Positions 53,982 through 63,920 are shown, numbered from the stretch's first letter. The stretch: DNA of 64,000 nt from Joyebacterum sp964521425 (GCA_964521425.1 CAZFRO010000004.1:85276-149275), one strand, 5' to 3'. A program made the numbers and translations. The notes: generated by a model not told the origin, from the sequence alone.

Positions 53982-55343
53982 CTACAACTCCTTTGCTGCC
54001 TTTGCTATTGCCTCGAGGGCCGTATCGACCTCTGTGGATAGAACGTTGAGCGGTGGCCTGAATCGTACCGCCAATGGACCGGCAGAGAGAGCCATGACTC
54101 CGTATCCAGCGAGCCGGCCAAGAAGCCCGTCGCGCATCTCGGACGTTGGCAGGTCGAACGCGCTCATCAGTCCACGACCGCGAACGTTGGAGATCTTGCC
54201 GCCGGAGTCATTCGCGATGCCGCCGATGCCGTCCAGGAAGCGCTTGCCCATTGAAGCTGCGTTCTCGACGAGGTTCTCTTCGACGATCACCTCGATGTAG
54301 CGCTGGCAGCGGACCATGTCGACCAGGTTGCCGCCCCACGTCGAGTTGATCCTCGATGACACGACGAAGACGTTGTCCTCTACCTCCATGATCCTGTCCG
54401 AGGCCATGATCCCGCAGATCTGAGCCTTCTTGCCGAAGCACGCGATGTCGGGAACGAACCCGAGCTGTTCGAAGGTCCACATCGTGCCGGTCATTCCCAT
54501 GCCCGTCTGGATCTCGTCGAGGATCAGAAGGATGTCCTGCTCGTCGGCGATCCGGCGCAGCGCCTGGAAGAACTCAGGACGGAAGTGGTTGTCTCCGCCC
54601 TCGCCCTGGATCGGCTCAATCAATATGGCTGCGATGTCATTGGGATTGTCGGCGATCGCCTTGTCTATCTGCTGAAGAGCCTCGCGCTCCGCCTTCTCAG
54701 TGGCCGCAAGGTTCTCACCCTCGAGAGGGAACTTCGCCTTGGGATTGAGGATGCGGGGCCAGTCGAACTTGGGGAAGTACTGGGTCTTCCTCGGGTCGAA
54801 GGTGTTGGTCACGGACAGCGTGTAGCCGGACCGGCCGTGGAACGCCTGCTGGAAGTGGATGATCTGTGATCCCTTCACCTCGTCGTCCGCCATGTCGGGC
54901 GTGTTCACGCCTGCGGCGATGTTCTTCCGCACCTTCCAGTCGAACGCGGTCTTGAGCGCGTTCTCGACAGCCAGAGCCCCTCCACTGATGAAGAAGAGGT
55001 GCTTGAGCTTCGGATGCGCGGCGAGTCTGCCGAACGTGTCAACGAACTCAGCCATCTCGGTCGTGTAGAGATCTGAGTTCGATGGCTTGTTGATGGCGAC
55101 TCTACCTAACTTCTCCACGAACGCCGGGTCCGTTAGCCTGGGATGGTTGAGCCCGACGGGGGAGGAGGCAAAGAACGTGAAGAAATCGAGGAAGTCCTTC
55201 CCAGTGCGGGAATCGTGAAGATAGGCCCCTTTGCTTTTCTCGAGATCGAGGACCATGTCGAATCCGTCGGCAAGTATGTACTTGCCCAGCGTCTCATGCA
55301 CCTTCTCTGGTGCTATCGTGCTGACGAGTTTTCTCTCCGCCAT
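53982..55343 (-). CDS. lat: L-lysine 6-aminotransferase
   Basis: The 453-residue class III PLP enzyme transfers the epsilon-amino group of lysine to 2-oxoglutarate, giving allysine. The ATG at 55343 is five bases after GGAGG. Visible are F-I-S-G-G-A-L-A-V-E-N-A, F-H-G-R-S-G-Y-T-L-S, L-I-E-P-I-Q-G-E-G-G-D-N, I-L-D-E-I-Q-T-G with the PLP-binding Asp, and the segment F-G-K-K-A-Q with the Schiff-base Lys. F-A-S-S-P-V-G-L-N-H-P and the overall length match Lat and not ornithine or GABA aminotransferases. It overlaps in translation with a four-gene membrane operon. Confidence 0.92.
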   Translation of the reverse strand: MAERKLVSTIAPEKVHETLGKYILADGFDMVLDLEKSKGAYLHDSRTGKDFLDFFTFFASSPVGLNHPRLTDPAFVEKLGRVAINKPSNSDLYTTEMAEFVDTFGRLAAHPKLKHLFFISGGALAVENALKTAFDWKVRKNIAAGVNTPDMADDEVKGSQIIHFQQAFHGRSGYTLSVTNTFDPRKTQYFPKFDWPRILNPKAKFPLEGENLAATEKAEREALQQIDKAIADNPNDIAAILIEPIQGEGGDNHFRPEFFQALRRIADEQDILLILDEIQTGMGMTGTMWTFEQLGFVPDIACFGKKAQICGIMASDRIMEVEDNVFVVSSRINSTWGGNLVDMVRCQRYIEVIVEENLVENAASMGKRFLDGIGGIANDSGGKISNVRGRGLMSAFDLPTSEMRDGLLGRLAGYGVMALSAGPLAVRFRPPLNVLSTEVDTALEAIAKAAKEL

Positions 55344-55552
55344 CACTGCCTCCGTTGCAACTTGCGGTGTTCGTTGGGTGGTTTCATCAGATCCCGTGCT
55401 CGTCAGGGTTCGCGCTCTTCCGGCCCTTCACGGTCTCATCTCGACCCTGCCCGGGGAGCACCGGTACCCGGAATGCATGGCCAAAATATCGATTCTATCA
55501 GTCCGCCGGGAGGAGTGTCCACCCGAATCTCGGTGGCTTGAGGAGGGCCTCA

Positions 55553-56470
55553 CTACCGAGGGAAGAGGATCTGCAGAAGGGCAGGGGCCACAGGACGGAT
55601 CCGGAGCTGTTCCTCGACCTCCTCGCGATCGAGAATCCCTTTCTCCGTGACAACGGATGGCACGAAGTCGAGCGGGACAGCCTCGAAGTAGCCGTTCTCG
55701 ACGGTGAGATGAGCCGGTGTGTCGCTCAGGATCTGGTTTGGATCGGCGAGTCGGCTCTGGCTCACTAGAAGAGCCTCGGGGATGAATCGATCCAGCGGAG
55801 CCACCGCGACCATAGGCACATTACACTCCCTGGCGGCGAGAGCAAGAGGATAGGCGCCGACCTTGCACACGATCTCCTTCGAGGTCACACTGTCGGCGCC
55901 GACGAGCACGAGTCCGCTTTCGGAGATGCGGTGGGGGAGTGCGGCGTCCACGACGAGGACGACCTCGATTCCCAGAGCCGCTATCCGATGGGCCTGCGTC
56001 ACACCTTCCAGGGCCGGACGTGACTCAGAGAGGAGAACACGGAACTTCCGTCCCGACTCCTGAGCCTGCTTTAGAACCTCAAGCACGCACTCGCTCGTGC
56101 TGAGCGTCGCAACCGTGACGCCGTCTTCCACAAGCCCGCATCCCTTGCGGCCGACGCTCTCGGTCGCCATCTCCGAACGTTCGATGGCCCGCTCGCATGC
56201 CATCTCGACCATCCCTCTCAGAGCCTCCGTGCCGATCCCGGAGAGGATCACTCGTTGTGTGGATGAGAGGATCTCGCCGGCGAAATTGAGGATGGGGGCC
56301 ATCTCCCGCTTGGCATTGATGAGTTCAGCGCAGGCAGCCGTCAGCTCCTCCCAGAACTCTCCCGGATCGGGCGCCTTTGAGGTCGCGGCCATCCGGGACA
56401 TCTCGAGAGCGGCCGCCCGCATGATTGAGGAAGCGCCCGATGTGGAATCCTGTGCCAGCTGTTCGAACAT
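55553..56470 (-). CDS. eIF2B alpha-like / ribose-1,5-bisphosphate isomerase family protein
   Basis: The 305-residue protein runs from ATG 56470 (GGAGG upstream); the longer open frame is antisense to the ABC-F gene and is discarded. The N-terminal helical part and the C-terminal Rossmann-like part (V-L-L-S-E-S-R-P-A-L-E-G, G-L-V-L-V-G-A-D-S-V, N-V-P-M-V-A-V-A-P) match initiation factor 2B-related proteins. In bacteria these include methylthioribose-1-phosphate isomerases and ribose-1,5-bisphosphate isomerases; the exact substrate is unknown. Confidence 0.85.
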   Translation of the reverse strand: MFEQLAQDSTSGASSIMRAAALEMSRMAATSKAPDPGEFWEELTAACAELINAKREMAPILNFAGEILSSTQRVILSGIGTEALRGMVEMACERAIERSEMATESVGRKGCGLVEDGVTVATLSTSECVLEVLKQAQESGRKFRVLLSESRPALEGVTQAHRIAALGIEVVLVVDAALPHRISESGLVLVGADSVTSKEIVCKVGAYPLALAARECNVPMVAVAPLDRFIPEALLVSQSRLADPNQILSDTPAHLTVENGYFEAVPLDFVPSVVTEKGILDREEVEEQLRIRPVAPALLQILFPR

Positions 56471-56626
56471 GGAGGCCTCCGTGCGTGAGTGGGGGTGATG
56501 AGAGCCCGAGTGTGACACCGGCAGACTGTGCTGAAATGACCATATCACCGGCTGGACTGGATGCGCCACTGCCTTTCGTAGTATACTGCTTGAGTTCACG
56601 AAGTTCCTATTGAGAGAAGGCGGGTC

Positions 56627-58633
56627 ATGATACTCCTCAGCGGATTGAGCATTTTCTTTGGCGGGACACCCCTGTTCCGAAACCTCAACTGGCGCGTCGG
56701 CGACCGGGACCGCGTCGGTCTCGTCGGGCCGAACGGCTGTGGCAAGACCACGCTTCTCCGCCTGATCAAGCGGGACGTGGGGGTTGATGCCGGCACGATC
56801 TCGGTTTCGAAGGGCACGACGTACGGCTATCTGCCTCAGGAGGAACTCACCGTATCCGGACGAACGCTGTTTGACGAAGTGATGACCGTCCACAGCGAGC
56901 TTCTTGATATGGAGATCCGTATGCGCGACCTCGAGCACCTCATGGCCGACACGGACCCGTATGGAAGCGAGCACGCGCGCGTCATGAAGGAGTATGCCGA
57001 TCTACAGCACCACTTCGATGTGATGGGGGGGTTCACGATCGAGACTCGTGTCGCGGAGGTGTTGGCCGGTCTCGGGTTTGCTCAAGAGGACCACCGGAGG
57101 ATGACGGAGGAGTTCAGCGGTGGGTGGCAGATGCGGATTGCGCTCGCGAAGCTTCTCCTCGCGCGCCCAACCGTACTCCTTCTGGATGAGCCGACGAACC
57201 ACCTGGATCTGGAGTCCATCATCTGGCTTGAAGAGTATCTGTCGACCTATCCCGGAGCTGTGGTGCTCGTTTCTCACGACCGCTCATTCCTTGACCGCGT
57301 CGTCTCCCGCATCAGTGAACTCGGTTCCACCGGAATCTCCGACTACACGGGTGGCTACACGTCCTTCCTTGAGCAGCGGGAGAAGCAGCGTGACGTGCTG
57401 ATAGCAACGAGGCGTCAGGAGGAGCGACGAATAGCGCATCTTCAGCGATTCGTGGACAGGTGGAAGGGCGACAAGAAGAAGGCGCCGCTCGTTCACAGCC
57501 GCGAGAAGATGATTGCGCGGATCGAACTTACAGAGATCCCGCGGAGCACCAAGGCGATACACTTCAAGTTCCCTCAGCCTGAGCGGGGCGGTGCGGTCAC
57601 GATCTCCCTGAAGGGAATCCGTCAGTCCTACGGGGAGAATGTTGTCTTCGATGGTCTGGACCTCGAGGTCATCAGGGGAGACCGTGTGGCGCTCGTCGGC
57701 GTGAACGGCGCCGGCAAGTCGACTCTGATGAAGATCATTGCCGATCGAGTTGCGACAACACACGGCGAGAGGAAGCTCGGACACAACGTTACGATGCAGT
57801 ACTTCGGCCAGGATCCGGCCAAGGAACTCAACCTCAGCAACACCGTGCTGGGGGAGCTTGAGACCGTATCTCCGAATGACATGCGTCCGAGGCTTCGCGC
57901 CCTGGCCGGAGCGTTCATGTTCACCGGCAGTGACATCGATAAGCGGGTTCGCGTACTGTCTGGTGGAGAGAAGAGCCGTCTCGCATTCGCCAAAATGCTG
58001 CTCAGGTCCGCCAATCTGCTGCTCCTGGATGAGCCAACGAACCACCTCGACGTCGCTTCGCGAGAGGTCCTCGAGGTAGCGCTCTCCCGATACGACGGCA
58101 CGATCTGCTTCGTGTCGCACGATCGCTCGTTCATGGACGCGATAGCAACCAAGGTCATCGAGGTTGGTGGCGGAGGGATCAGGACGTACATCGGCACGTA
58201 CAGTGACTACATCTGGGCCAAGAAGCGTGAGGAAGAAGAGAAGGATGCCTCGCGTGGTGGCGGCAGGCGTGGCTCAGGAGGCCCGCGCAGTGCGCTGGGA
58301 GGCACGCGGCACTCCGGGGGCGCGGACGCGGAAGCTCCGGAGAAGACCGGCAAGCGAAGAGGTGGCGGGCCCAAGAGCAAAGAGCAGAAACGCCGTGAGG
58401 CCGAGGAGAGGCAGAACGCCTCGCCGGAGAAGAAGGCACTTCGCAAGAAGATGCGAGAAGCACGAGATGAGATTGAAGCCGGAGAGAGCAGGCTCGAGGA
58501 GATCCTTGTTGCGCTGACGGACCCAGAAGTCTACGGCGACGGGATGAAGGTCAAGGCGCTCTCGAATGAGCAGGAGACGATTCGCCGGAGAGTCGATGAG
58601 CTCTACGATGCCCTGGCCGAGCACGACGACTGA
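56627..58633 (+). CDS. ABC-F family ribosome-associated ATPase
   Basis: The 668-residue soluble twin ABC protein has no membrane domain. Walker A loops are G-P-N-G-C-G-K-T-T (about 34-42) and G-V-N-G-A-G-K-S-T (about 364-372). Signatures are F-S-G-G-W and L-S-G-G-E, and Walker B is L-L-L-D-E-P-T-N-H-L-D twice. The linker between domains (about 240-320) is charged and helical. The C-terminal extension (about 530-668) has a Gly/Arg/Lys-rich stretch followed by a coiled coil, like Uup. ABC-F proteins act at the ribosome E site. A possible -10 (TATACT, 56582-56587) lies upstream. Confidence 0.94.
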   Translation: MILLSGLSIFFGGTPLFRNLNWRVGDRDRVGLVGPNGCGKTTLLRLIKRDVGVDAGTISVSKGTTYGYLPQEELTVSGRTLFDEVMTVHSELLDMEIRMRDLEHLMADTDPYGSEHARVMKEYADLQHHFDVMGGFTIETRVAEVLAGLGFAQEDHRRMTEEFSGGWQMRIALAKLLLARPTVLLLDEPTNHLDLESIIWLEEYLSTYPGAVVLVSHDRSFLDRVVSRISELGSTGISDYTGGYTSFLEQREKQRDVLIATRRQEERRIAHLQRFVDRWKGDKKKAPLVHSREKMIARIELTEIPRSTKAIHFKFPQPERGGAVTISLKGIRQSYGENVVFDGLDLEVIRGDRVALVGVNGAGKSTLMKIIADRVATTHGERKLGHNVTMQYFGQDPAKELNLSNTVLGELETVSPNDMRPRLRALAGAFMFTGSDIDKRVRVLSGGEKSRLAFAKMLLRSANLLLLDEPTNHLDVASREVLEVALSRYDGTICFVSHDRSFMDAIATKVIEVGGGGIRTYIGTYSDYIWAKKREEEEKDASRGGGRRGSGGPRSALGGTRHSGGADAEAPEKTGKRRGGGPKSKEQKRREAEERQNASPEKKALRKKMREARDEIEAGESRLEEILVALTDPEVYGDGMKVKALSNEQETIRRRVDELYDALAEHDD

Positions 58634-58676
58634 TAAGGGCCGATTGTAGTCGAGGGCGGATTGCAGGGGAGTGTGA

Positions 58677-58710
58677 AGAAGGGCCGGGCTAGAGTATGCC
58701 CGGCCCTTCT
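58677..58710. terminator. Perfect 13-bp hairpin between convergent genes
   Basis: AGAAGGGCCGGGC (58677-58689) is perfectly complementary to GCCCGGCCCTTCT (58698-58710) with an eight-base loop. It lies 44 bases after the ABC-F stop and 67 bases after the C25 stop on the other strand. The A-rich and T-rich stem ends fit a bidirectional terminator. Confidence 0.85.
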
Positions 58711-58777
58711 CACTGTCATGCCACGCGGCGGTCGTGTCACCCGCTGTCGCCGCCCACGGGTTGCGGCTCTGCCGAGC

Positions 58778-61700
58778 CTACTTCAACAGAACGACCTTCT
58801 TCGTCAGCTTGGTGGCATCGGAAGTGAGTCTCACGAAGTAGACTCCGGATGAGGCACGTTCGCCGTGGTCGTTAAGCCCGTTCCATATCACCGTCTTCCG
58901 TCCCGGAGACATCTCCTCTGCGAGGAGCGTCCGGACGCGCTCACCAGCCACGTTGAAGACGCCGAGTTCGATCGCTGCGCCTCCATCAGGTACGTGGAAT
59001 GCAATGGTAGTGGTCGGGTTGAACGGGTTCGGGAAGTTCTGTTCCAGGGCCATCCTGCCGTGCGTCGGAAGCTCTCCCTCATCTACTCCGACCGGTTCCT
59101 CATACCCGAAGAACCCGTTCCGGAGGAAATTCTGCCGGAACGTAGCCCACTGAACGCCGTCGCCGGAGTCGTAGTAGCCCTCGACGTCCCAGACATACAC
59201 GTTGGCGTCCATGCCCGAGACGATAACCTCTATGTCACCATCACTATCGAAGTCGACGAGAGTAGGAGTGCAGAGAACATCGGCATCCGTCTGGATTGGC
59301 CAGCCGTCCAGGATGGATCCGTCGTCGTCGAAGGCGAAGACCTTACCGCTATTGCAGCCGATGACGATCTCCCAGCCGCTGTCGCCGTCGATGTCGCCGA
59401 CGGAAGGGCTTGAGTTGGTGCGACCATCCATCGCCTGTGGCCAGCCGGGAAGCAGTGCGCCGTACCAGGTCCAGACGTAGACGTTCCCCTCTACATCGGC
59501 CTGGATGATCTCGAGTTCAGCGTTGCCCCCGATGTCGGCGACAGTCGGAGACGAAGGGAAGTCGCCACTGTAGGCTCCGCCTCCCACGTCGACGTTCTTC
59601 GGCCAGCCCGTGAGCACGATCCCCTCGTGGTCGAACACCCACATGGAATCGCAGTCCGCCGTGGCCACTACTTCAAGATCCCCGTCGCCGTCCAGGTCCG
59701 CGACGCAGGGGGATGAGTTTGCATTCCCTGACACGCCGACGGGCCAGCCCTGGACCTGCGTACCATCGGCGTTGAAGCAGTAGATGCTATCTGAGCGTGA
59801 TGGAACAAGAATATCGAGATTATGATCATCGTCCAGATCGACGATGACCGCCGAGCCGTACGCCCACGAAGCCCCTAGGCTGGCAAAGATACCGTCCGTC
59901 ACCGGGTTGTTGTCCCCGTCCCGGAGCTCGGTGCCGTCCCCGCTCCATGCATAGAGGTTGCCGTCTGAGCATGGGATCACAACGTCGTCGAGTCCGTCAT
60001 GATCGAGATCGCCCAGGGTCGGAGTAGCCCAACAGCGGTGGCCCGTCGTCCTCGGCCACCCGTCGAGCACAGTGGCGTCCTCTGCGTTCCAGACGAAGAC
60101 CTCGTATGCAGGCTGTGGGTCGCCGACATTGGCCCACGCGGCACAGACGATCTCCGGATAGGCGTCGCCATCCAACTCACCTACGGCTATTGAGGACCTG
60201 TAGCCTCCCTGGCCGTCGACCTCATAGACACCCTCGCTCCTCGGGTCGCCGTCACCATCGTGGTACTCGACGCCGTTGTGGTTCCAGCAGTAGATGTGAC
60301 CTGTGCCCACGAGAAGTTCGAGATCCCCATCGAGATCGATGTCAGCCACGGCAGGTGTTCCGTAGATGAACTCGCCTCCAGGGAGTGGCCAGCCCGCCTG
60401 ACTCGGTGGGTTCGTGCTTATCTCGAGAACGTCAGAGTAATCGCCCTCGTTGCCGGAAGAGTCGATTGCCGCTACCTTGTAGAAGAAGCGGGTGTTCTCG
60501 GCCAGTCCGGCATCCTCGAAGTAGGAGATGAGCTCAACAGTGCCGTTGTTGGCCTTTGTGTATGGCCCTCCCTGATTCTCAGCGCGGTAGACGTTGTATC
60601 CCCAGAGGTCAGCATCCTCCGTGGGGTCCCACGTGAGGAAGACGGTCGTCGATTTGACGCGTCCGTCGAGATTGAGAGACTGGGCCGGAGGTATCAGGTC
60701 GAACAGAAGCGTCCAGGTCTTACCGTCCTCATCCGAGAGCTCCAGCTCAAACTTCTGTGTGTCGGCTGACACGATGTCGAACTCGAAGCTGCCCGCGCTC
60801 GCCACCGCCTGACCTGCTGCGATGTTGCCCCAGCTGTCGGTGCTGTCAGTAACAGTCACCGCGGCGTTGGGGTATCGGAGGGTCCCCGTAACCAGATCGG
60901 CGTCGCCGTTACCCTCATTCAGTATGTCGATCGTCAGAGTGAGGTGCTCGCCAACGTCGGGGATTCCGTCTCCGTTTCCGTCGTCGCTTGCGTGGTTCTT
61001 GAGCTGAACCATGATCGGACGGAACACGCGGAGCGTGTACTCGCTGATCCACGAGAGGCGCGCCGCCTCAGAGAACTCGATCTCAAGAACAGTCTCGTAC
61101 TCATTGGGGCACGTGTCGGCAATCGTGATCGCGAACGGAGCCGTGAGCGGCATCTCGGTCGTTGCGGCGATATCACCGATGTACTCCGTTCCGTCGATAA
61201 TCGTGATCGCTGGATCGGCGCTTGTGAGCGTGGCGGTCACAGCAGTTGCCTGAGTCTGCCCGGCATTCCCGATGAGCATGCTGATCTCGATGCTCTCGCC
61301 GGCCTCAGGGAGGCCGTTCGCGTTTCCGTCACTCGGTGCGACGGCGTCATCGTCAAGCGTGACCGATCTCAGCGTGACGTAGGCCCCGGCCGAAGAGGTG
61401 ACGACGATCGTGTCCTCGTAGTGCAGATGATTGGCGGCTGTGACAGTGATCGTCATCACACCGGTTGTCAGAGGAGCGAACGACAGGAGCGCCTGGCCGG
61501 ATGCGTTCGTCAGTCCTGTGGCGTAGACCTCGCCCTCCTTGATGACGCAGACGAGCGCGCTGTCGACCGCCGCCGGGTTCGAGACCGAGACTGCCAGATC
61601 GACCTGGCCGAGTGGCACGGTGCCGCTGTGCACGACCGTCATGCTGGCCGGTCTCTTGGTCCAGAGGCGAGCTTCAGGATCTCCAAGCAAGAGGAAGCTC

Positions 61701-63511
61701 ATCTGAGTCCATCGGCTCGAATTGTCGTAGGCCGCCAGAGAGACGTAAGGGACCTTGCACATCGCGCTGACTACCCCGGCGCGACTCGTATTGAACGCGT
61801 AGAGATATTCGAACCAGGAGTAGAAGTAGTCGTCAGCCGTAGTCGGAAAGCAGTACTTGGTTGGACCATAGACGAATGTCGCACCACCGCTAGGGTTGTT
61901 GAAGATGTGCTCGGCGATACAGTCGTACTCGATAGCCGTCGATGTGCAGTTGAGCATCCAGATCAGGCCAGACTTGTCGAATCCGTTCGTGAGAGCGTCG
62001 ACATCCTGTGTCGTGACGTAGTTGTTGAGTCCCGCCCGCATGATGTCCTTGTTCCCGTGTCCCACGTGCGCGGTGATGTTGTAGCCGTGATCGATTGAGT
62101 CGATCATGGCTTCTCTGCTCAGAGGGTAGGAGCCGGGGAAAGGATCATGGTTCTGGTAGACGCGTGAGACGTTGATGTCGGGTGGGATTAGATGCAGCAT
62201 CGGCTCCACGACGTGCTCGGCTCCGTCGGTGCTCACGTAGTCGCCCGGCTCCCAGTCGTACGGGAACAGGACCTCCGCGAGAAACAGGTCCCTCTCAGCG
62301 AATAGGGGATCCGGTGTCTTGGCGTACGAGAGGGTCTTGTCCACGAACGTCTCAGCCTCAACTATGTTCGTGACAGTAGCTCTCCCCACGAATACGTCTG
62401 GGTAGAGATCGAGATTATCACCCGCGGATGCGATACCTCCGTACCCCTCGCCGAAGATGCTGTCGCCATCGCCGTTCCAGTTCCCGTCGAGGTCGCTGTA
62501 GTACAGATCTGTCGAGAGCTCCCATCCACCGTAGTAGGTAGTCCAGACCATGCGAACTGGAACGATATTCGTGTCACCGCCCAAGAGCACGTATGTGGTT
62601 CCCCAGGAGGCGAAGGCATCCTGAATGAACAGACGTATCTGTTCCGCCGTGTCACTGCCGCCGGGGTAGTTTGCGTTGATCCACGAGATGGTCTTCACAA
62701 CGGCCGGCACACCCTTCTTCGTTTTCCAGTCGGCTATCTCCTGGAAGTATGGCTCCAGGTTCTCGTCTGTGATGATGACATACTCGACGAGGCTTCCCTC
62801 GAGAGATGGGCCGTACCGAGGTGCGAACGGACCGGAGCCTGTCTCAGTCACGACCTCGACCGACTGCTTCGCGAACGCGGCAACATCCTCGGGGTTCTCG
62901 ACGAGCCCCCGGACGATGCTGCGATAGAGCTCATCCGAGTTCGCAGCTACGCGGTGGCGGGGCGCTGACCGATCGATATCCGCCACAAGCTCTATCCGTG
63001 CGGAGAGGTCGGTAGTGAGAACCAGCTTGCCCGACAGCGGATGGTACCTAAGAGGGGAGAGGGCGATGCTGGCGATGTGGTAGCCGCCAAGATACCCGTC
63101 ACCTAGAAAGACCGCGCGCTCCGATGGGTAGATGGCATCGCTCTCGTAGATCGAGGCGTCCGGATCTGCCCAGGGTGGCGTCTCGCCGGTGGGAACCTCC
63201 GGCTGAGCGGGATGAACCCTGTGGACGCCCGGCAGTTCCTCCTCGGCTGTGAACGAGATGGTGATATCTTCCACCGCCATGTCCACCGGGATCACGAAGT
63301 GGACGATTCTCGCAGGGACAGCGGGCGCGCCGACTTCGGCGAGGGAGCGGTGCCCCTCGAGAACGAGCTTCGCGAAACCGTCTTCCTGCAGGATCTCAAC
63401 CTGTGATGCATCAACAGGGAGATCCACAGACGGGCCCGTCGCCGCCGCCGAGAGGGCGGCCAACACGATCAGACAGAGAGCCAAGGTGTTAGCTGCCAAT
63501 CTGGGGGTCAT
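58778..63511 (-). CDS. Secreted C25 gingipain-like peptidase with FG-GAP propeller and sorting tag
   Basis: The 1577-residue protein starts at ATG 63511 with AAGGAGG upstream. Domains: signal peptide (1-25), propeptide (about 28-220), C25 peptidase (about 240-640) with the catalytic pair H485 (V-G-H-G-N) and C522 (L-N-C-T-S), CARDB-like repeats (about 730-970), and a fibronectin-III module (about 975-1070). An FG-GAP/VCBS propeller follows (about 1080-1470) with many D-x-D-x-D-G-D repeats, then the FlgD-like tag (F-P-N-P-F-N-P ... S-G-V-Y-F ... V-V-L-L-K). It is expected to be a surface or secreted cysteine peptidase. A promoter lies about 340 bases upstream. Confidence 0.92.
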   Translation of the reverse strand: MTPRLAANTLALCLIVLAALSAAATGPSVDLPVDASQVEILQEDGFAKLVLEGHRSLAEVGAPAVPARIVHFVIPVDMAVEDITISFTAEEELPGVHRVHPAQPEVPTGETPPWADPDASIYESDAIYPSERAVFLGDGYLGGYHIASIALSPLRYHPLSGKLVLTTDLSARIELVADIDRSAPRHRVAANSDELYRSIVRGLVENPEDVAAFAKQSVEVVTETGSGPFAPRYGPSLEGSLVEYVIITDENLEPYFQEIADWKTKKGVPAVVKTISWINANYPGGSDTAEQIRLFIQDAFASWGTTYVLLGGDTNIVPVRMVWTTYYGGWELSTDLYYSDLDGNWNGDGDSIFGEGYGGIASAGDNLDLYPDVFVGRATVTNIVEAETFVDKTLSYAKTPDPLFAERDLFLAEVLFPYDWEPGDYVSTDGAEHVVEPMLHLIPPDINVSRVYQNHDPFPGSYPLSREAMIDSIDHGYNITAHVGHGNKDIMRAGLNNYVTTQDVDALTNGFDKSGLIWMLNCTSTAIEYDCIAEHIFNNPSGGATFVYGPTKYCFPTTADDYFYSWFEYLYAFNTSRAGVVSAMCKVPYVSLAAYDNSSRWTQMSFLLLGDPEARLWTKRPASMTVVHSGTVPLGQVDLAVSVSNPAAVDSALVCVIKEGEVYATGLTNASGQALLSFAPLTTGVMTITVTAANHLHYEDTIVVTSSAGAYVTLRSVTLDDDAVAPSDGNANGLPEAGESIEISMLIGNAGQTQATAVTATLTSADPAITIIDGTEYIGDIAATTEMPLTAPFAITIADTCPNEYETVLEIEFSEAARLSWISEYTLRVFRPIMVQLKNHASDDGNGDGIPDVGEHLTLTIDILNEGNGDADLVTGTLRYPNAAVTVTDSTDSWGNIAAGQAVASAGSFEFDIVSADTQKFELELSDEDGKTWTLLFDLIPPAQSLNLDGRVKSTTVFLTWDPTEDADLWGYNVYRAENQGGPYTKANNGTVELISYFEDAGLAENTRFFYKVAAIDSSGNEGDYSDVLEISTNPPSQAGWPLPGGEFIYGTPAVADIDLDGDLELLVGTGHIYCWNHNGVEYHDGDGDPRSEGVYEVDGQGGYRSSIAVGELDGDAYPEIVCAAWANVGDPQPAYEVFVWNAEDATVLDGWPRTTGHRCWATPTLGDLDHDGLDDVVIPCSDGNLYAWSGDGTELRDGDNNPVTDGIFASLGASWAYGSAVIVDLDDDHNLDILVPSRSDSIYCFNADGTQVQGWPVGVSGNANSSPCVADLDGDGDLEVVATADCDSMWVFDHEGIVLTGWPKNVDVGGGAYSGDFPSSPTVADIGGNAELEIIQADVEGNVYVWTWYGALLPGWPQAMDGRTNSSPSVGDIDGDSGWEIVIGCNSGKVFAFDDDGSILDGWPIQTDADVLCTPTLVDFDSDGDIEVIVSGMDANVYVWDVEGYYDSGDGVQWATFRQNFLRNGFFGYEEPVGVDEGELPTHGRMALEQNFPNPFNPTTTIAFHVPDGGAAIELGVFNVAGERVRTLLAEEMSPGRKTVIWNGLNDHGERASSGVYFVRLTSDATKLTKKVVLLK

Positions 63512-63848
63512 CACTTCCTCCTTCACCGCTTGCGTTCTCTAGTTCGTGTGTTCCAGGGACAAGAACGGGACCGAAGCGCATTATCGTACGCCCGATCCCG
63601 GTACAAGACGCGTGGGTACAACAAGGGACTCCACCGCGCTCAAGAGCTACCGTTGGGCTTCATGTCTCAGATGGTCATCGAGTCGTATGCCCCTGCCCGG
63701 ACCAGCCGGACGTGGACAACCAACCACCTGATTACCTAACGACCACACTGTTGGTGTGCTTTGACGCGGTAGCAGTATGGTGAGCGGTTTCTCTCCCCTT
63801 ATGCAGCTCCAGGATGCGAATGCTGGTGTGGAACTTGCCGTTTTGCAT

Positions 63849-63877
63849 ATTGTACCATAATTTACCAAGCGCGTCAA
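63849..63877 (-). promoter_or_regulatory. Consensus-like promoter pointing at the C25 gene
   Basis: On the minus strand, -35 TTGACG (63877-63872) and -10 TACAAT (63854-63849) are 17 bases apart, in an AT-rich spacer unlike its surroundings. The predicted start is near 63842, giving a leader of about 330 bases before the C25 ATG, or a short independent transcript. Confidence 0.65.
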
Positions 63878-63882
63878 GGAGC

Positions 63883-63920
63883 ATTGGTCCCATGACAGGG
63901 GACACATTGGCTCCATGACG
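63883..63920. repeat. Imperfect direct repeats near a possible mobile-element end
   Basis: ATTGG-TC-CCATGAC (63883-63896) and ATTGG-CT-CCATGAC (63906-63919) are two 14-base units differing at two positions, spaced 23 bases apart. They overlap the region just upstream of the promoter. Such paired repeats occur at some insertion-sequence ends, but no transposase is visible in the window. Confidence 0.4.

Noticed and set aside
55344..55552. Possible lysine riboswitch in the leader of lat
   Set aside because: I looked for the conserved lysine-aptamer core in the 210-base leader and could not identify it; a covariance-model search would be needed.
56471..56974. 168-residue N-terminal extension of the eIF2B-like protein
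   Set aside because: It is antisense to the ABC-F gene start, and the ATG at 56470 has a strong ribosome-binding site and fits the family length.
63647..63916. 89-codon minus-strand frame at the right edge, starting near the direct repeats
   Set aside because: Composition is not protein-like, there is no good ribosome-binding site, and the start overlaps the promoter itself.
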